DNA of 64,000 nt, from contig JALJCS010000004.1 in assembly GCA_023055355.1 (NCBI GenBank), positions 31,462,744 through 31,526,743 on the forward strand. The letters run 5' to 3'. Numbering within the stretch: position 1 is the stretch's first letter; each line of letters begins with the position of its first letter. A program made the position numbers and the translations under genes. Below are positions 11,795 through 23,354 of this stretch, in pieces. This stretch comes from Agelaius tricolor (Eukaryota; Chordata; Aves; Passeriformes; Icteridae). The notes beneath the pieces were generated by a model that saw only the letters and a program-made list of their open reading frames with translations, was not told the origin of the DNA and searched no databases.

Positions 11795-12017
11795 TAAGAA
11801 GAATACTGAACTCCGTCGTCATGAACTCCTGGAAGCCATTTCCTCACCTTTGCTAGAATATTTGCAAGAACATACCCAAGAAGTAGTGATAGACAAAGCT
11901 ACTTTTGTCTTGGTTGCTGATATTTTAAGAACAGCTCTTGGTGACATCCAGCCTGCACTAGATGCAATTGCTAAGTTAGCAGCAGAAGAGCTGGTTCCAG
12001 GGGGCTGTGATGGACAG
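11795..12017 (+). CDS. PUM3: PUM3 exon 8 in window
   Basis: This is the largest PUM3 exon here. It completes codon 245 and encodes codons 246-319. Visible segments are ELRRHELLEAISSPLLEYL, EHTQEVVIDK, and GDIQPALDAIAKLAAEEL. This region corresponds to the C-terminal PUF repeats of PUM3. The acceptor is TTTCATTAG ending at 11794 and the donor is GTAATG at 12018. The open frame runs past the donor to 12140, but that tail is intron. Confidence 0.95.
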
Positions 12018-13051
12018 GTAATGTACAGAGGACAAGGTGCTGAGATCTTGCAGATCTTCTGCATTAGTAAAATGAAGTCTGGTCTTAATTTCCTTTATGT
12101 AAGTCATCAGTGTACTGTGCTGATAGCAGTTGCACATTAGATGTGATCCTGTTTTCTGATTTGTTGAATTCATAGTTTATTATTAACACATCTGGAGAGA
12201 TGGCTTGAGCCAGCATTTCATATGAGTTGTAGGGCAAGGTGCTTCATGATCTTCAATCTTCAGAACTGCTTTAAACACTTAGTAGGAAGGTGGCTGACAA
12301 GCATGTTACATAGCCTAATGTGTAGTCAAGCCCTTAGCGAAGTTTTATAGGTCATTGGACTGTTTACATTGAGAGGGACAGGATCTCTTACCTTTCAGGC
12401 ATGCATATCTCCATGCAAGGAAAGATCTTAGATAAGCGCTGTTTCTCTTCAAAGTAGGACCTTCTCTTCAAAGAGTTCCCCTTCCCTACTTTGTTAAACT
12501 CAGTCAGATATGTGTCTGTGGACACAACAAAAAATATGCATGCTGTATTTGAGATAGATATCTCCAGATTTCCATAGTTGTGGTGTTTTAGCTCTGTATT
12601 TCACATTCTTTGATAGACATTTAATGAAATTTTAATGTGAACTACACATGTTTTCTGTGACTTTCTGTAAACCATACTGTAGTTGATTTTCAGGTGTGGA
12701 AATGTGAAAGGTCTGGAAGTTCTGGCAGAGACAGACCAAGAGCTTTTGTTTATTAAAAATGAAGTCCTTGGAAGGGTGGATGAAATGTTGGTTGATACAG
12801 TTTATATTACTGAAAGTTAAATGTTGCAGGGAAGACGGTAAGAGTTAAAATGGTCAATTTAAATGAGTAACCAGAAATTTACTTCAAACTTGTTGATACT
12901 AGCATAGGTCATGACTCAGTGAATCAGTGTGACGGCATACTGAATAAACCAAGCAGAAATATTTATGGGCAGACATGTAACTGAATTTTGAACCAACATC
13001 ACTAAATCATTTTGTTTTTTTTTTTTCTTCGTTTGTCTGTTGCCCTTAAAG
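12018..13051 (+). other. PUM3: PUM3 intron
   Basis: This is a 1.0-kb intron ending in a long T tract (13013-13026) and acceptor CCCTTAAAG. No other feature is seen. Confidence 0.85.
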
Positions 13052-13139
13052 CTCCACATTGCAGAACATCCGGCAGGCCATCTAGTTTTGAAATGGTTAA
13101 TAGAGCAAGATGAAAAAATGAAAGCGAGTGGAAAAGAAG
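13052..13139 (+). CDS. PUM3: PUM3 exon 9 in window
   Basis: The exon encodes codons 320-348 plus one base. It reads LHIAEHPAGHLVLKWLIEQD, then a lysine-rich tail, a strongly conserved PUM3 repeat. The acceptor AAAG ends at 13051 and the donor is GTATGT at 13140. Confidence 0.95.
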
Positions 13140-14983
13140 GTATGTTGGAAATACAGCTTTATTTTCTCAGATTGACTTCAGAGTAGTTTGCTATCTGACC
13201 TCAGATAAGATAGTTGCAGTTTCTTTGAGTATACTAGTATATGGAAAAAATTGTTATTGTTTCTATCTTTTTGCTGTTGTGAGCTGCTATACAAACAGAA
13301 TGCCAAGGTTATGTTTGGTTTTTTTTGCAATGCAAGCAGTGTTTGGGGTTTTCTTCTCAGTACTTTATGTGTATTTGGGGCAGAGTTCATTTCTATGCTT
13401 AAAATGTCTTGATAGCTTTGCTAAATTACATAGTAGTTTAAGGATAGTAACAGAAACAGTAAAGTCTTTCTTACAGGAGCCCCTGTTTCATTAGTCCTTG
13501 TAAGCCGGGCTGTAATCTTTACTGTGTTCATTAGTGCTGCTGGGTTAATGCTTTGTAACTGTTACTAAAATAATTTGTGCACAAAAATAGGACATCTTTG
13601 CTAGTTTATGTTCCATGAGGCAGATATTGGGCACAGATGTTCTCATCTTAATTTAGCTTTTAAATTTATGTTATTACATAACTGTAAAATCTTCTGTGTG
13701 TATCACTCTATCCTAATCCTTACTTTTTCTCATACAAAAAGCTCAAAAAATGAAAGCACATGGTTGGCAAAGTGTAATCTGAGGGAACTTCTCTGTTTGT
13801 AATAATCTTTTTGTCTATGTAGAATTATCAGATGTTAAACTTTTTATTTCTTTTCCTCTTGATACATTCAGGTGGCCACTATTTCCTTTAAAAATGTTAG
13901 TTGTGTTTTATTAAATGTTTCTGAAAGCAGGCTGTTTTCCCACTTCTCAAGCAGATCATTGAAAATGTCCAAAGGAAAACTTTTGTGTCTTTCAGAGACT
14001 TGCCTATCTGAAATGATGATCTTAATCTGGATTTATTTCTGTAAAAACTGTACAATTTCCAGTTTAATCACATGCTGTTCCCTTTGGTTTTCTCCAAAAA
14101 AGTACCATTCAAAATTTCTGCTCTAAGTTTATTAAATTGTCATTAAACCCTAAACAAATTGCTATCACATGGGGAGCAAGTTGGTCTTCAGGTGGAATTG
14201 GGATCTAAAGTGACAGCGAAAAATAGCTGCAGTGCTTGGAGGCTGGTGTTTGTTGGGGTTGAGTGAGGTTTTTTGCATTGTTTACTAATAAGTTTGCTCA
14301 GCAGGCTAAGTTGAAAGAACAGTTTCCATGCAGTTCAGTTCTTTAAATTCATCTGGGGCCTTGAAGTCAACCTAAGTTAATAAAATGAGTCTGAAGTCAA
14401 CTTAGGCTTTCGAAGCCACTGAAGAAATAGAGCTCTGGAGCATCAGTACAGCTGAAAAAGATAAAGTTTTTGCATCAATAGAGGATTAGCTCTGAAATTT
14501 TAAGTAGCTTCTGTTCAAATTCTTTTCCTTCAGTTGTAGAGTCAGATGCTTAAAATGTAGCATTTTTCAACAGAGGTGTTTACGTATTTAATATATTGAA
14601 TACCATGATCTGTTCAACCAGAATGATTCTGTGATTCTTGCTGAGTTCTCTCTTTGGACTGGATGCCTGCTCTAAGATATTAATAGCCTTTTACACCCTT
14701 TTTAAAAAACAAACAAGTTTGCATACCTTATAATAGTAAACTGTCACACAGTGCTGCTATTGTTTAACAAATTCCATGCAGTACTCGGAAGCAGTCTAAT
14801 ATCTATAAAGGTCTGCAATGCATTGAACAGTCAATTATTTTGAGGGGGCAGAACTTTGTGAATACTTGGGGGACTAAAATCTATTTGATTAAATCAAAAC
14901 TACAGAGAACTTTCAACAGGCTTCTTTGTAGAAAGGTATTGTCTCATTTTTTTACTTCCCTGCTTCTTTCTCACATTTTGCAG
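13140..14983 (+). other. PUM3: PUM3 intron
   Basis: This is a 1.8-kb intron. A short stretch around 14608-14640 resembles the tail of a CR1 element, annotated separately at low confidence. Nothing else is seen. Confidence 0.8.
14608..14640 (+). mobile_element. Possible CR1 LINE 3' tail remnant
   Basis: The text around GATCTGTTCAACCAGAATG followed by ATTCTGTGATTCT looks like the last bases of a CR1 element, whose 3' end carries short repeats of that kind. It is only about 33 bp long, so chance similarity is possible. Confidence 0.35.
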
Positions 14984-15074
14984 TTTCCTTTGGGAGAACA
15001 CTGGTGGAACATGTTGGTATTGAGAATCTGAAGACTTGGGCAGAAGTAAATCGAGGTGCCATTATTCTTTGTTG
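14984..15074 (+). CDS. PUM3: PUM3 exon 10 in window
   Basis: The exon completes codon 349 and encodes codons 350-378 plus two bases. It reads SFGRTLVEHVGIENLKTWAE and then VNRGAIILC, matching the last PUF repeat of the family. The acceptor is TTTTGCAG ending at 14983 and the donor is GTAAGT at 15075. Confidence 0.94.
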
Positions 15075-17218
15075 GTAAGTGTGGCGCATGACTACTTCTG
15101 ATTAAATTAACATTGTTAATTTCTTGAACAGCTGAGAGAACATCAATTGAAATTTCTACCAACAAAATGATATTCAGTGTGTGCTATCTTGAATGCAGCT
15201 GGCAACTCTTGAACAAAACAGGGATTAGAAAAATTCAAATCAGAGTTTCCATAGATTATTCCTTGAATTTCGTCTTTTGTAGTACTAGGAAGCAGCTCAG
15301 TATCAGAAAATCTGAAGATTAAAAACAAATTTTTTTTTTAATTGTGCCTACCATGTCTTGTTTTACAAGCACAAAACTCTCTAAAGAGCAGTCCACAAAT
15401 AGCTACATTAAAATAATTGCCTTTAGAATACCTGGAACTGGTGGCAGCATACAAAAATCTGTAAATTGTTTTGTTTTGTTTTGTTTGTTTTGGTAAATTA
15501 CTGTTTTGTGTTGATGCCTTAATTGCAAAGCCTAAAAAGTTCTCACACTGAAGCAGAGAAGTGTTTGGAAGAGACCATACATAAGAATAGACTTATATGC
15601 AAAGGCCTATAATGAGCTAACTGGCTCACAAATTTGAAGCAGTGAATCATGCAACTAGTGAAATCAAAAACACCCTACAGGGATCAGATTAAGATTAACA
15701 TTTTGTTTTATCAAGAGTGAACTGCAGTGTTAATCATCGCTGCTTTCACTTTGTAGCTGCTTGTCAGTATCAGGTCATAGAAACCCAAGGTTTTGTCCTA
15801 TAACCTGAAGTATGTGGTGTGTATTCTGGAACTTCTGTATCAGCCTTGCCCTTCTGGCACCTCATAAAGACTTTCACTGAAGCAAAGTCAGCAAACAATT
15901 CAAACAGACAACATGATTTTGAACATTAAGTCCCTTGATCTCTTTTTTCCGCTCCACTCTTCTCTGTCCTAAAGTTACTTTTAGATTCCTTGCTCTTTGC
16001 CTTCCATCTCTGCTATTTATCAGTTTAGAGTAGGGCTACTTCAATGTTTGTGCTCTTTTGCAAGGTGAATCAAAAGCCATTTTTACTTCTGTTAGCTAAT
16101 CTAAGTTTAATTCTAACTTTTTTTAAGTCATTGTCACTCAGATCACTAGTGAGAAGAACTGGTAGTAGAAGAGTAGTTGCAATCCAGATACAAAACCAGT
16201 TCACCCAACATCTTACTAGTCATATGTATGTGGCTGTTAAGATTGTTCAGCTGCCAAAATGATAATGCTATTTCTTTGCCTCTTATAACAGACCTTTAGA
16301 ATTCAACAAATGCACCTAATGTCTTTAAGTTATCTGATCCTGTGCACAGGTGTTCAGTGAAGTTTTGTTAGAAAGGCTTATTCACTAACACTATATTAAT
16401 GCTTGGATATTTTTCCTTTAAGTCAAGGCTGAACAGATTCATTTAACATATGATGTTGCTGGTATATGTACTAAGCTGTTGGGATTGTCCAAATACATTT
16501 GTAAAGTAAATGAATAGATTTTTTCCTATATTTAACACTTTAATAACTGTTCGTGATCACTGTAATAGTCTTTTAATAGACATTGAAGACTTAGTGATAA
16601 AACAGGGAACTGTTTTAATTGATCAATAAAGAAACTGGCACAGGAGTGGTATATTTTGTGGAAAAGTCTGTGAGGAATGGCAGTCCTTCTCTGTCTCTGC
16701 TATTACTCGTGTCACTACAAGTGAAGCCTTGAGAAGTGTCCTTTGTTACCATGCAGGGGATCTTACCTCCCAGACTGGCAGTATTTCATCCATAATGAAA
16801 CTTAACTAACAGGAATGAGAGAAAAAAGTATATTGTAGGACTGTTTGTATGTTTGATGAATTTTGTTGGTAGTCTTTGGTTTATTTCACTTTAAATAACA
16901 CTTATTTCACAATCTAAATTCTTTCTATAGTGAACTTCTCTTGATGACTTTTTAGGCATGATGTCCTTTTGCTTAGGCAGCTGAGAGTACACAACCATAA
17001 CCATCTCCTTTTGTTCCATTTCATGTCACACCGGCTTACTTCACTCTCACATAACAATTAATCGCATTTTTGTTTAACTGCATGCACTGAAGCCAAGAGA
17101 CTACCTAAATTGTACAGCAGTGATTAATTTAGTCTGGTGTAAAGTAATAGCAGGGGATTCTTTAACATGAAGTAATGGCTGATTTTTAAAAAATCTTTTC
17201 ATTTAAAAAACCCAGGTA

Positions 17219-17223
17219 CTTCT
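17219..17223. repeat. Target-site duplication of LTR-2, left copy
   Basis: CTTCT precedes the element. It is identical to the copy at 18295-18299. Confidence 0.82.
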
Positions 17224-18294
17224 CGCCATGGTTTGACACTGACCAAATGCCAGGCATCCATGAAAGCCACTCACTCCTCCTCCCCTGCCACAGCTGGGCA
17301 GAGGAGAGGAAAAAAAATTATCAAAGGGTTCATGAGTTAAGATAAGGGCTGGGCGAAAGCACTCCAAGTGCAAAACAGGTTTAACTTAAAGGTAGAAAGT
17401 AAATTTATTACTAACAGAATCAGCCGAGGATAATGAGAAGTAAAATAAGCCCTTGAAATAAAACCCCACTTTTTTCTCCTCCAACCCCTCCCTCCTTTCC
17501 ACAGGCAGTGCAGGGAGACGGCATAGGGGTTTGGTCAGTTTGTCATTCAGGGTTTTCTGCTGCTCAGGGAGAGGAGTCCTTCCCCTGTGAGGCCTTGGGG
17601 TCCCTCCCACTGCACACAGTTCTCTGTGAACTTCCCCGGTGTGGGTCCACTCTCATAAGCAGCAGTCCTCCCAAACTGCTGAGAGTCCCTCCCATGGGCA
17701 GACAGTCCTCCCAAAACTGCTGTGGTGTGGTCACTCTTCCATGGGGCATAGTCCTCCAAGGACAGGCTGCTCCACCCTGGAAGCAGGGGCCCTCTCTCTC
17801 CCATAAAGTCTCCCACTGGATCACAGCCTCCTCCAGGCATCCGCCTACTCCAGAATGAGCACATCCCCCACGGGCTGCAGGTGGATCCCCCATGGATCCC
17901 CATGGGCTGCAGGGGCACAGCTGCTTCACCATGGTCTGCACCATGGCCTGCAGAGGAATCTTGGCTCCAGTGCCTGGAGCACCTCCTTCCCTCCTTGTCT
18001 TGCACTGACCTTGGTGCTGCCATGTTGTTTCCCTTACATGTTCTCACCTCCTCCTCTTCTCTGGGTAGAAAAAAACTGTGTGTCTACTTTGTTTGGAATT
18101 TCTTCTTAAATATGTCATCACAGAGGCATTACCAGCATCTCTCATTGGCCCAGTTTTGGCCAGCACCATGTCCATCCTCAAAGCCATCAGGGATTGCTCT
18201 CCCAGACATGGTTGAAGCTTCTGGCAGCTTGTCACAGGAGCCAGTTTTGTGGGTCCCCCAGCTACCGAAAACCAGGCCATATAAAACCAACACA
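17224..18294 (-). mobile_element. Solo endogenous retroviral LTR (LTR-2), antisense in PUM3 intron
   Basis: A 1,071-bp element runs from CGCCATGGTTTGACACTG to AAAACCAACACA on the plus strand. It is bounded by the perfect 5-bp target-site duplication CTTCT (17219-17223 and 18295-18299). Read on the minus strand it begins TGTGTTGGTTTTATATGG, has a TATTTAAG TATA-like box near 18108 and AATAAA near 17402-17410. Its orientation is therefore opposite to PUM3. The terminal TG expected at the minus-strand 3' end (plus-strand start) is mutated to CG. Repeated blocks containing CCCACGGG or CCCATGGG and CTGCAG agree with a passerine LTR family I remember, but no name is assigned. There is no internal retroviral coding sequence, so it is a solo LTR. 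Confidence 0.88.
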
Positions 18295-18299
18295 CTTCT
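18295..18299. repeat. Target-site duplication of LTR-2, right copy
   Basis: CTTCT follows the terminal CAACACA. It is identical to 17219-17223. Confidence 0.82.
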
Positions 18300-20129
18300 T
18301 TTGTCATAAAGAATCTCAAATGTTCAGACAGAGGTAATTTTCAGACAATGCTAGTTCCTCCTAAAGCCATGATTGATTTTTGTTTTGTTGTTGGCTTTCG
18401 GAAGCCATCTGTCACATATGTGGAGATCTGAAACTCAGAATTACTCAGTGAGTCCATTTGAAATTTTTTTGGTTATCTAGTCCTTTAAGTCCTTTATTTG
18501 TCAGTTATAAGCAGTGCATGTGCTTGGCTTCTCAGTAACCTGGTATCCTCTGGACCTTCTCCTTTCCTTGCCCTACTTGCTTCTGATTGTAATAAAAATC
18601 TATGGGACCTGGTTCTGACTTAGTACTATCTTGAGGATCTCAGAGGTAATGAGAGGACCCTCTGCATGCTCACATGTGTGCTAAGTATTGTAAGTACATG
18701 AATGTCATAGATGCTTGCCTATTTAAATTTCTATATATGACTTTTCGGTATATTTTTAAATTTGTAAATGATGTGTAGCATCAGAGTAGAACATGAATAA
18801 GAATGTACTTCACCAAATGTATTATTGACTTCCTTTATTTCTGTAATCTGTGGAAGTTATGTTTTGCATCCACAAAATACATAGGTGCCAGCTTTCTAGA
18901 CCTTGTAAGAACTTACAGAATAGTAGTTTAAAAATATCCCTCTCTGTCATTATGTTGGTCTTTGGCTGTGTTATCAAATATACAGATGTTCTGTATTAAT
19001 AATGTTGTCTTGACATACCTGTGGTTGCTATGAGTTTGAAAGCAACATCACGTGTATAACTGTCAGAAGCTGGCATTCATTTTTAGACATAAGTAAAATG
19101 CAGTCCAGAGTGGCTTGCTACTTTGTGTGGTCCTTGTCTCTTGTGGTGAGTGAAACATACATACCCTTTCCATGTTAATTACCAGTGTGTTCAGGACGTC
19201 CTTTTCCAGGATTCTGGACTTCCTTGCTTTTATCAGAGGCATGTGAGTCATAGAAGAGATGAAAAAATATCACTCTCAGCTGAATTCAGTTTTAAAGAAG
19301 GGCTCTTGATTAAATGGTACCGTTACAGCTAAAAGTGTAACATAATTTTCTGCTAAAGGTTGTTGTAAAGTCATAGAAATAAATCTGGGAATGAAGTAGC
19401 TGAAAATTGTGGTGTTGTCAGATGGACATCCAGTGCTTTTCTGCCTATATTGTTGCCATCCAGCACAGGATTTGGTGCCCTAAAGGAGACAAAGTTCAAA
19501 TCTCATCTTAAGCTACATTAATTCCTTTATGTCTAACTCAGTTCAGTTTGCCATGTCTAATCATTGCTTAAAAGGTAGGTAAGAAGTAAGCTTTTAGGTT
19601 GATGTAAATTTGGGAGCCACTTGGAAGAATCCTGGGGACTGTAAGAACTTGCAGTATCATGCAGCCTGCTTCATACCAGTGCGTGGGTGTTACAATTTGT
19701 TTCTAGTCTTAGTTTATTTGTATGTCAGACTTGTAGTTCTGATCTGGTTTGCACAAACGGGCTGTAGGAGGCACTATTCTTGCCAGTGTTCACTCACAAC
19801 TTTGAAGTAGCAAATTTGGTATGTCATTAACTCAGAAGATCTTGTACTTCAATCCAAGAACATTTCAATGTTAACTGAAGAAAAGGACAGGCACTACTAA
19901 GCTGATAGTATTTTACAGCTTACGATTAATTTCTTTGTTTCTGAGGAAGAGAATTTATCTGGGAAATCTGATTTGGTTTCCAAAAGTAGTATCTGAAAGG
20001 AGAACAGAACTGGTAAAGCTTCATCATTCTTCACAACTGCAGCATGAAAGTACAATAGTGAAGGTGCTTGATGTATATGAGATGTACTTCACTGCATCCA
20101 GCTTCAGGACCTGCATTACAAGAGAGGCA

Positions 20130-20520
20130 CCAACAGCTGGAGTTAATTCAATGGAGGGCGACTGGCATAGACTGGGGCTGGGTCCCTTGGCTTGGAAGGA
20201 GAGGCTATGGGGCCAAGTCTGTTTCAGCTGGAAAAAGGGGCAGCTTGTGGGCTCCTGAGAGCATGTCTGGCACCACTGGATGGATGGAGAGCTGGTCCCT
20301 TCACAGCAATGTATGAGTAGAGAGTAAGAGGCAGTGGCACAAGCTTAAACAGAAGAGGTTTAGGGTTTAGGCTGGAGATAAGGAAAAACCTTTTCCCCAT
20401 GAGGATGGTGCAGCAGTGGGGCTGGGGTCCAGGGAGTTCTGGCTGTCCCGAGCCTGGCAGGTTTGAAGCCCAGACTGGGTGAAACCCAGAACAACTTGGT
20501 CTGACTCAGTATTTGAAAGT
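20130..20520 (+). mobile_element. Old CR1 LINE fragment
   Basis: This diverged stretch has the order typical of the 3' end of CR1. A segment like GGAGGGCGACTGG comes first, then GGCTTGGAAGGAGAGGC, then TTTAGGCTGGAGATAAGGAA followed by TTTTCCCCATGAGGATGG and a GGCTGTCC-like end. It lacks the clean terminal repeats and has lost its coding frame. The limits are approximate. It lies just before the last PUM3 exon and shows no sign of affecting its splice site. Confidence 0.65.
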
Positions 20521-20762
20521 GCATTGAATAGGGGTCAGCAGTTTCTTGCAGATTTATCCTCTGTTGGTTTTGTTCTGACTTGAAGTTTCATATTTTATGG
20601 AATGTTTTACATCTTTTTTATAGTATATATAGCCTGATGATAGTGTCCAGCTTGAACTACAGTCATCTTAACTAGTTATTGCTTCCTGTCATGGACTGCT
20701 TCTTTTTCTATAACCTGCATGCTGACCTTTGATATCCTTCATTGTTTCCCTGTGTCTTGCAG

Positions 20763-20892
20763 CCTTCTCCGAAGCACTGATGAAAACGTGGCAAGCACAG
20801 TCAAAAAAGGATTAAAAAAGCTCATCCCAAAGCTGAAGCAGAATAAAAATGTAAAAGGAATAGAAGCATTACTGGAGAAATTGACTTCCTAG
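20763..20892 (+). CDS. PUM3: PUM3 terminal coding exon
   Basis: The exon completes codon 379 and encodes the last 42 residues, ending LLEKLTS and a TAG stop at 20890-20892. The lysine-rich helix KKGLKKLIPKLKQNKNVKG is typical of the PUM3 C-terminus. The acceptor is TCTTGCAG ending at 20762. Confidence 0.94.
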
Positions 20893-21018
20893 TGTAAATG
20901 AACCTAAAATAATTATTTACATCAATGCAGTCAACTGAGATTTGGTAAGATTTTGTACCATGGTTGTTTTAAGAAGCAGTGTATGCATTTGTATATTAAA
21001 TAATTTCTAAAACAACTT
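20893..21018 (+). other. PUM3: PUM3 3' UTR
   Basis: This is a short 3' UTR of about 125 nt. It runs from the TAG stop to a likely cleavage site some 15-20 nt after ATTAAA (20995-21000). The end is inferred, not observed. Confidence 0.65.
20995..21000 (+). promoter_or_regulatory. PUM3: PUM3 polyadenylation signal (ATTAAA)
   Basis: ATTAAA lies about 100 nt after the stop. It is followed by a T/GT-rich stretch (21018-21041), as expected for a downstream element. Confidence 0.65.
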
Positions 21019-22130
21019 GTCTTTGTATTCATTCTGTTGTGCACAATAGAACATTGTCCTCAGAGATGAAAATCTCAAGATTTAAGAGCTAATGGAAACT
21101 TCTGAACATGTAATCAGGGCATTCAGTCTTTCCTGATAACTTTCACAAAAATGTTTTAAGTGTTGTTAAAATTTGCACATATGGTGTCACGGTTACCATA
21201 GAAACACAGGCATCTGTTCTGGACATACTGTGTTTGGGCAACTGTATTTGTTTTATTCCCCTTCCCTCCTGGTTTCCTTAAAAACAAAACAAACCAGACC
21301 AACCAGGAAGACTACTTAAGTCCCACTCCTACCCTGTGATGGAGGCTATCCTCCCTAGGAACTAACAAGAATAGAATGAAAATAGTGTCTGACTTTTTTC
21401 AGAGAAGGTCCTGAAGGAACAGCTGACTGTTCCAATGGACCACAGTTTGGTTTCACTCAAGTCTTCTAACTAGACTCTCTTAAGCCCTAATAAACCCAAA
21501 GGATTTTGAGGGTTTTTTGCTTTTTTTGGTGTAAGGAGGGAGGGGTGAATTCACTTCCACACGATACCAAATTGGTATCCTGTTGGTTTTTCCTGTACCT
21601 TATTTTGATTTAGAAAAATGAAGCCAATGTTTTATTTTGTCCATTTAGGAAAAAATCCAAAATGTCCTTCATAAGGCAAAGAACACCCACCCTGCTGGTG
21701 CTCAAGGCTGTGCTGATAGACTGATCCAAGCAGAGAACCAGACTGATTAAATCTCCAGCTGTAGGAGTCACTCTTTACTGTTGCTTAGCTTGACAAGATG
21801 TGGCTCCATTAGTAATAGGAGATACTTAGGCATTGCTTCTCCTAAGATAACAACTTACCCCAACATGAGGTATACAATACTTCATGTGGTTGGTTGCCAT
21901 GGTTAAGAAAACTGGTTTAAGTTCCCATGTTTTACATACTTGAAATCAGTCACCTAAACTACTGCATTTACTGACAGAGGTCATCATGGTCACCACTAGT
22001 CCTGCACTCCATTGGGAAGTGCAGTGCTCAGCACACATCACAACCAGATTACCCAGTGTTAGACTCAGACTTGAATGGATAGCATGAGGTAGAAGACTCG
22101 TTCTCTAGGGAGCACCTGTATGGCCCTGAT
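21019..22130. other. Intergenic sequence after PUM3
   Basis: About 1.1 kb of non-coding sequence lies between the PUM3 3' end and the long inverted repeat. No gene, RNA or named repeat is recognised. Confidence 0.7.
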
Positions 22131-23015
22131 GTTAAAGCACACAATCAAATCATCAGATTCATGTAAGCACACATTCTTACATGGCTGTTTGCTATCCAGT
22201 TTATCAGCACCTTCTCTAGCTATGACTTAATTTCATTGCTCCCATGTTTGTGCCAGGTTCTAAACATTACATTTTTGCCCTCAGTAACCTGAAAATTGAG
22301 AGGGGGATTTTTTTGCCTTCCCTGCTTTGCTCTATCACTACTAACTGGAGCTACAGAGTTGATCAAGGAATTGGAGCATCTCTCCAATGGGGAAAGGCTG
22401 GGGAAACTGGGCCTGCTCAGCCTTGAAATGACTAGAGTGAGGACCTTATCAATGCCTGTAAGTGTCCAAAGGGAGGGTGCCAGGAGGATGGATTCAGGCT
22501 CTTGATGCTGAGCAGTGGGACAGGAGGCAAAGGGCAGAAACTGATGCATAGAAGTTCCACCAGAACGTGAGGAAGAGGTTTTTTGTCCAGTGGAACAGGT
22601 TGCTCAGAGAGGTTGTGGAGTTTCCTTTCACTGGGGATATTCCAGAACTGGACACAATCCTGTGCTATGTGCTGTAGGGTGACCTTGCTTGAGCTGGAAG
22701 GTTGGACCAAGTGACCCACTGTGGTCGCTTCCAAACTGACTCGTTCTGTGATTCTGTACTTCTGTAATTATTCTTCATAAATCTGTTGCATATTTTGTTC
22801 AGGTTGGCTTTTTTGGCAGTAACTTAGACTTCCTAATAACAGTTCACTACCATATAAATTTACTGCCTGTTGCTAATTAAAACAATCTGGTTTATTGTCA
22901 CAAAAGAAAATTGTGTCACACTAGTGAGCTGCAATCTTCAGTAACTGAGAGGATGTGTTTACAAGCAGGAACACTTAATGCCATTGCCAAGCAGGTCTAA
23001 TTTGGATTAACCTTT
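22131..23015 (+). repeat. Long inverted repeat, left arm (split by CR1)
   Basis: The left arm is made of 22131-22340 and 22765-23015 with a CR1 element between. Both parts match, in inverted order, the right arm at 23355-23850. Shared blocks include CAGATTCATGTAAGCACAC, TTCTCTAGCTATGACTTA, TTGTCACAAAAGAAAAT and AGCAGGAACACTTAATG, each found as its reverse complement in the right arm. By eye similarity is roughly three-quarters to four-fifths. The family is not recognised. Confidence 0.85.
22340..22764 (+). mobile_element. CR1 LINE 3' fragment inserted in the left arm
   Basis: A 5'-truncated CR1 of about 420 bp. The order of blocks is TTGATCAAGGAATTGGAGC, CTGGGCCTGCTCAGCCTTGA, AGAAACTGATGCATAGAAG, TTGCTCAGAGAGGTTGTGG and the tail GATTCTGTACTTCTG. 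It interrupts the left arm exactly where the right arm is continuous, so it inserted after the inverted repeat formed. The minus-strand open frames here are shadows. Confidence 0.88.
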
Positions 23016-23354
23016 AAGTATTTACACCTACTCAAAAACTTAGTTGGAATTAGAGGGGAGCCCAGTCAGCAAAGTATTAGTAAATCGACAGATGCAAATA
23101 AACAAACAATGTTAGAAACCATTTTCATAACTATAACATTATGTACTGCCCAAAGTAGCCGAAGTAAACTGCAAATTACAGTTGGGTTTATGAATTTATT
23201 TGTTTTTATGAATTTGCCTATTTGAGTATCTTATAATTTTTTTGTGAACTAACAAATACTGTCCTCAGTGAGAAGCAAGAGATTATTTATAAGGATGAAA
23301 CAGTGCATTTCACTGCTTTAAACTATTTAGACTTAATCATACACATCTAGAAAA
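23016..23354. other. Spacer of the long inverted repeat
   Basis: This is AT-rich sequence between the two arms. It contains no open frame of note and no recognised element. Confidence 0.7.

Larger units (their letters stand above)
15075..20762 (+). other. PUM3: Last PUM3 intron, with solo LTR and CR1
   Basis: This is the largest intron in the window (5.7 kb). It holds a 1.07-kb antisense solo LTR (17224-18294) and an old CR1 fragment (about 20130-20520). The rest, including 15075-17218 and 18300-20130, is AT-rich and shows no gene or repeat I can name. Confidence 0.85.

Noticed and set aside
17508..18319. Overlapping open frames of 84-166 codons on both strands
   Set aside because: They fall within LTR-2, a non-coding solo LTR with a GC-rich, internally repeated body.
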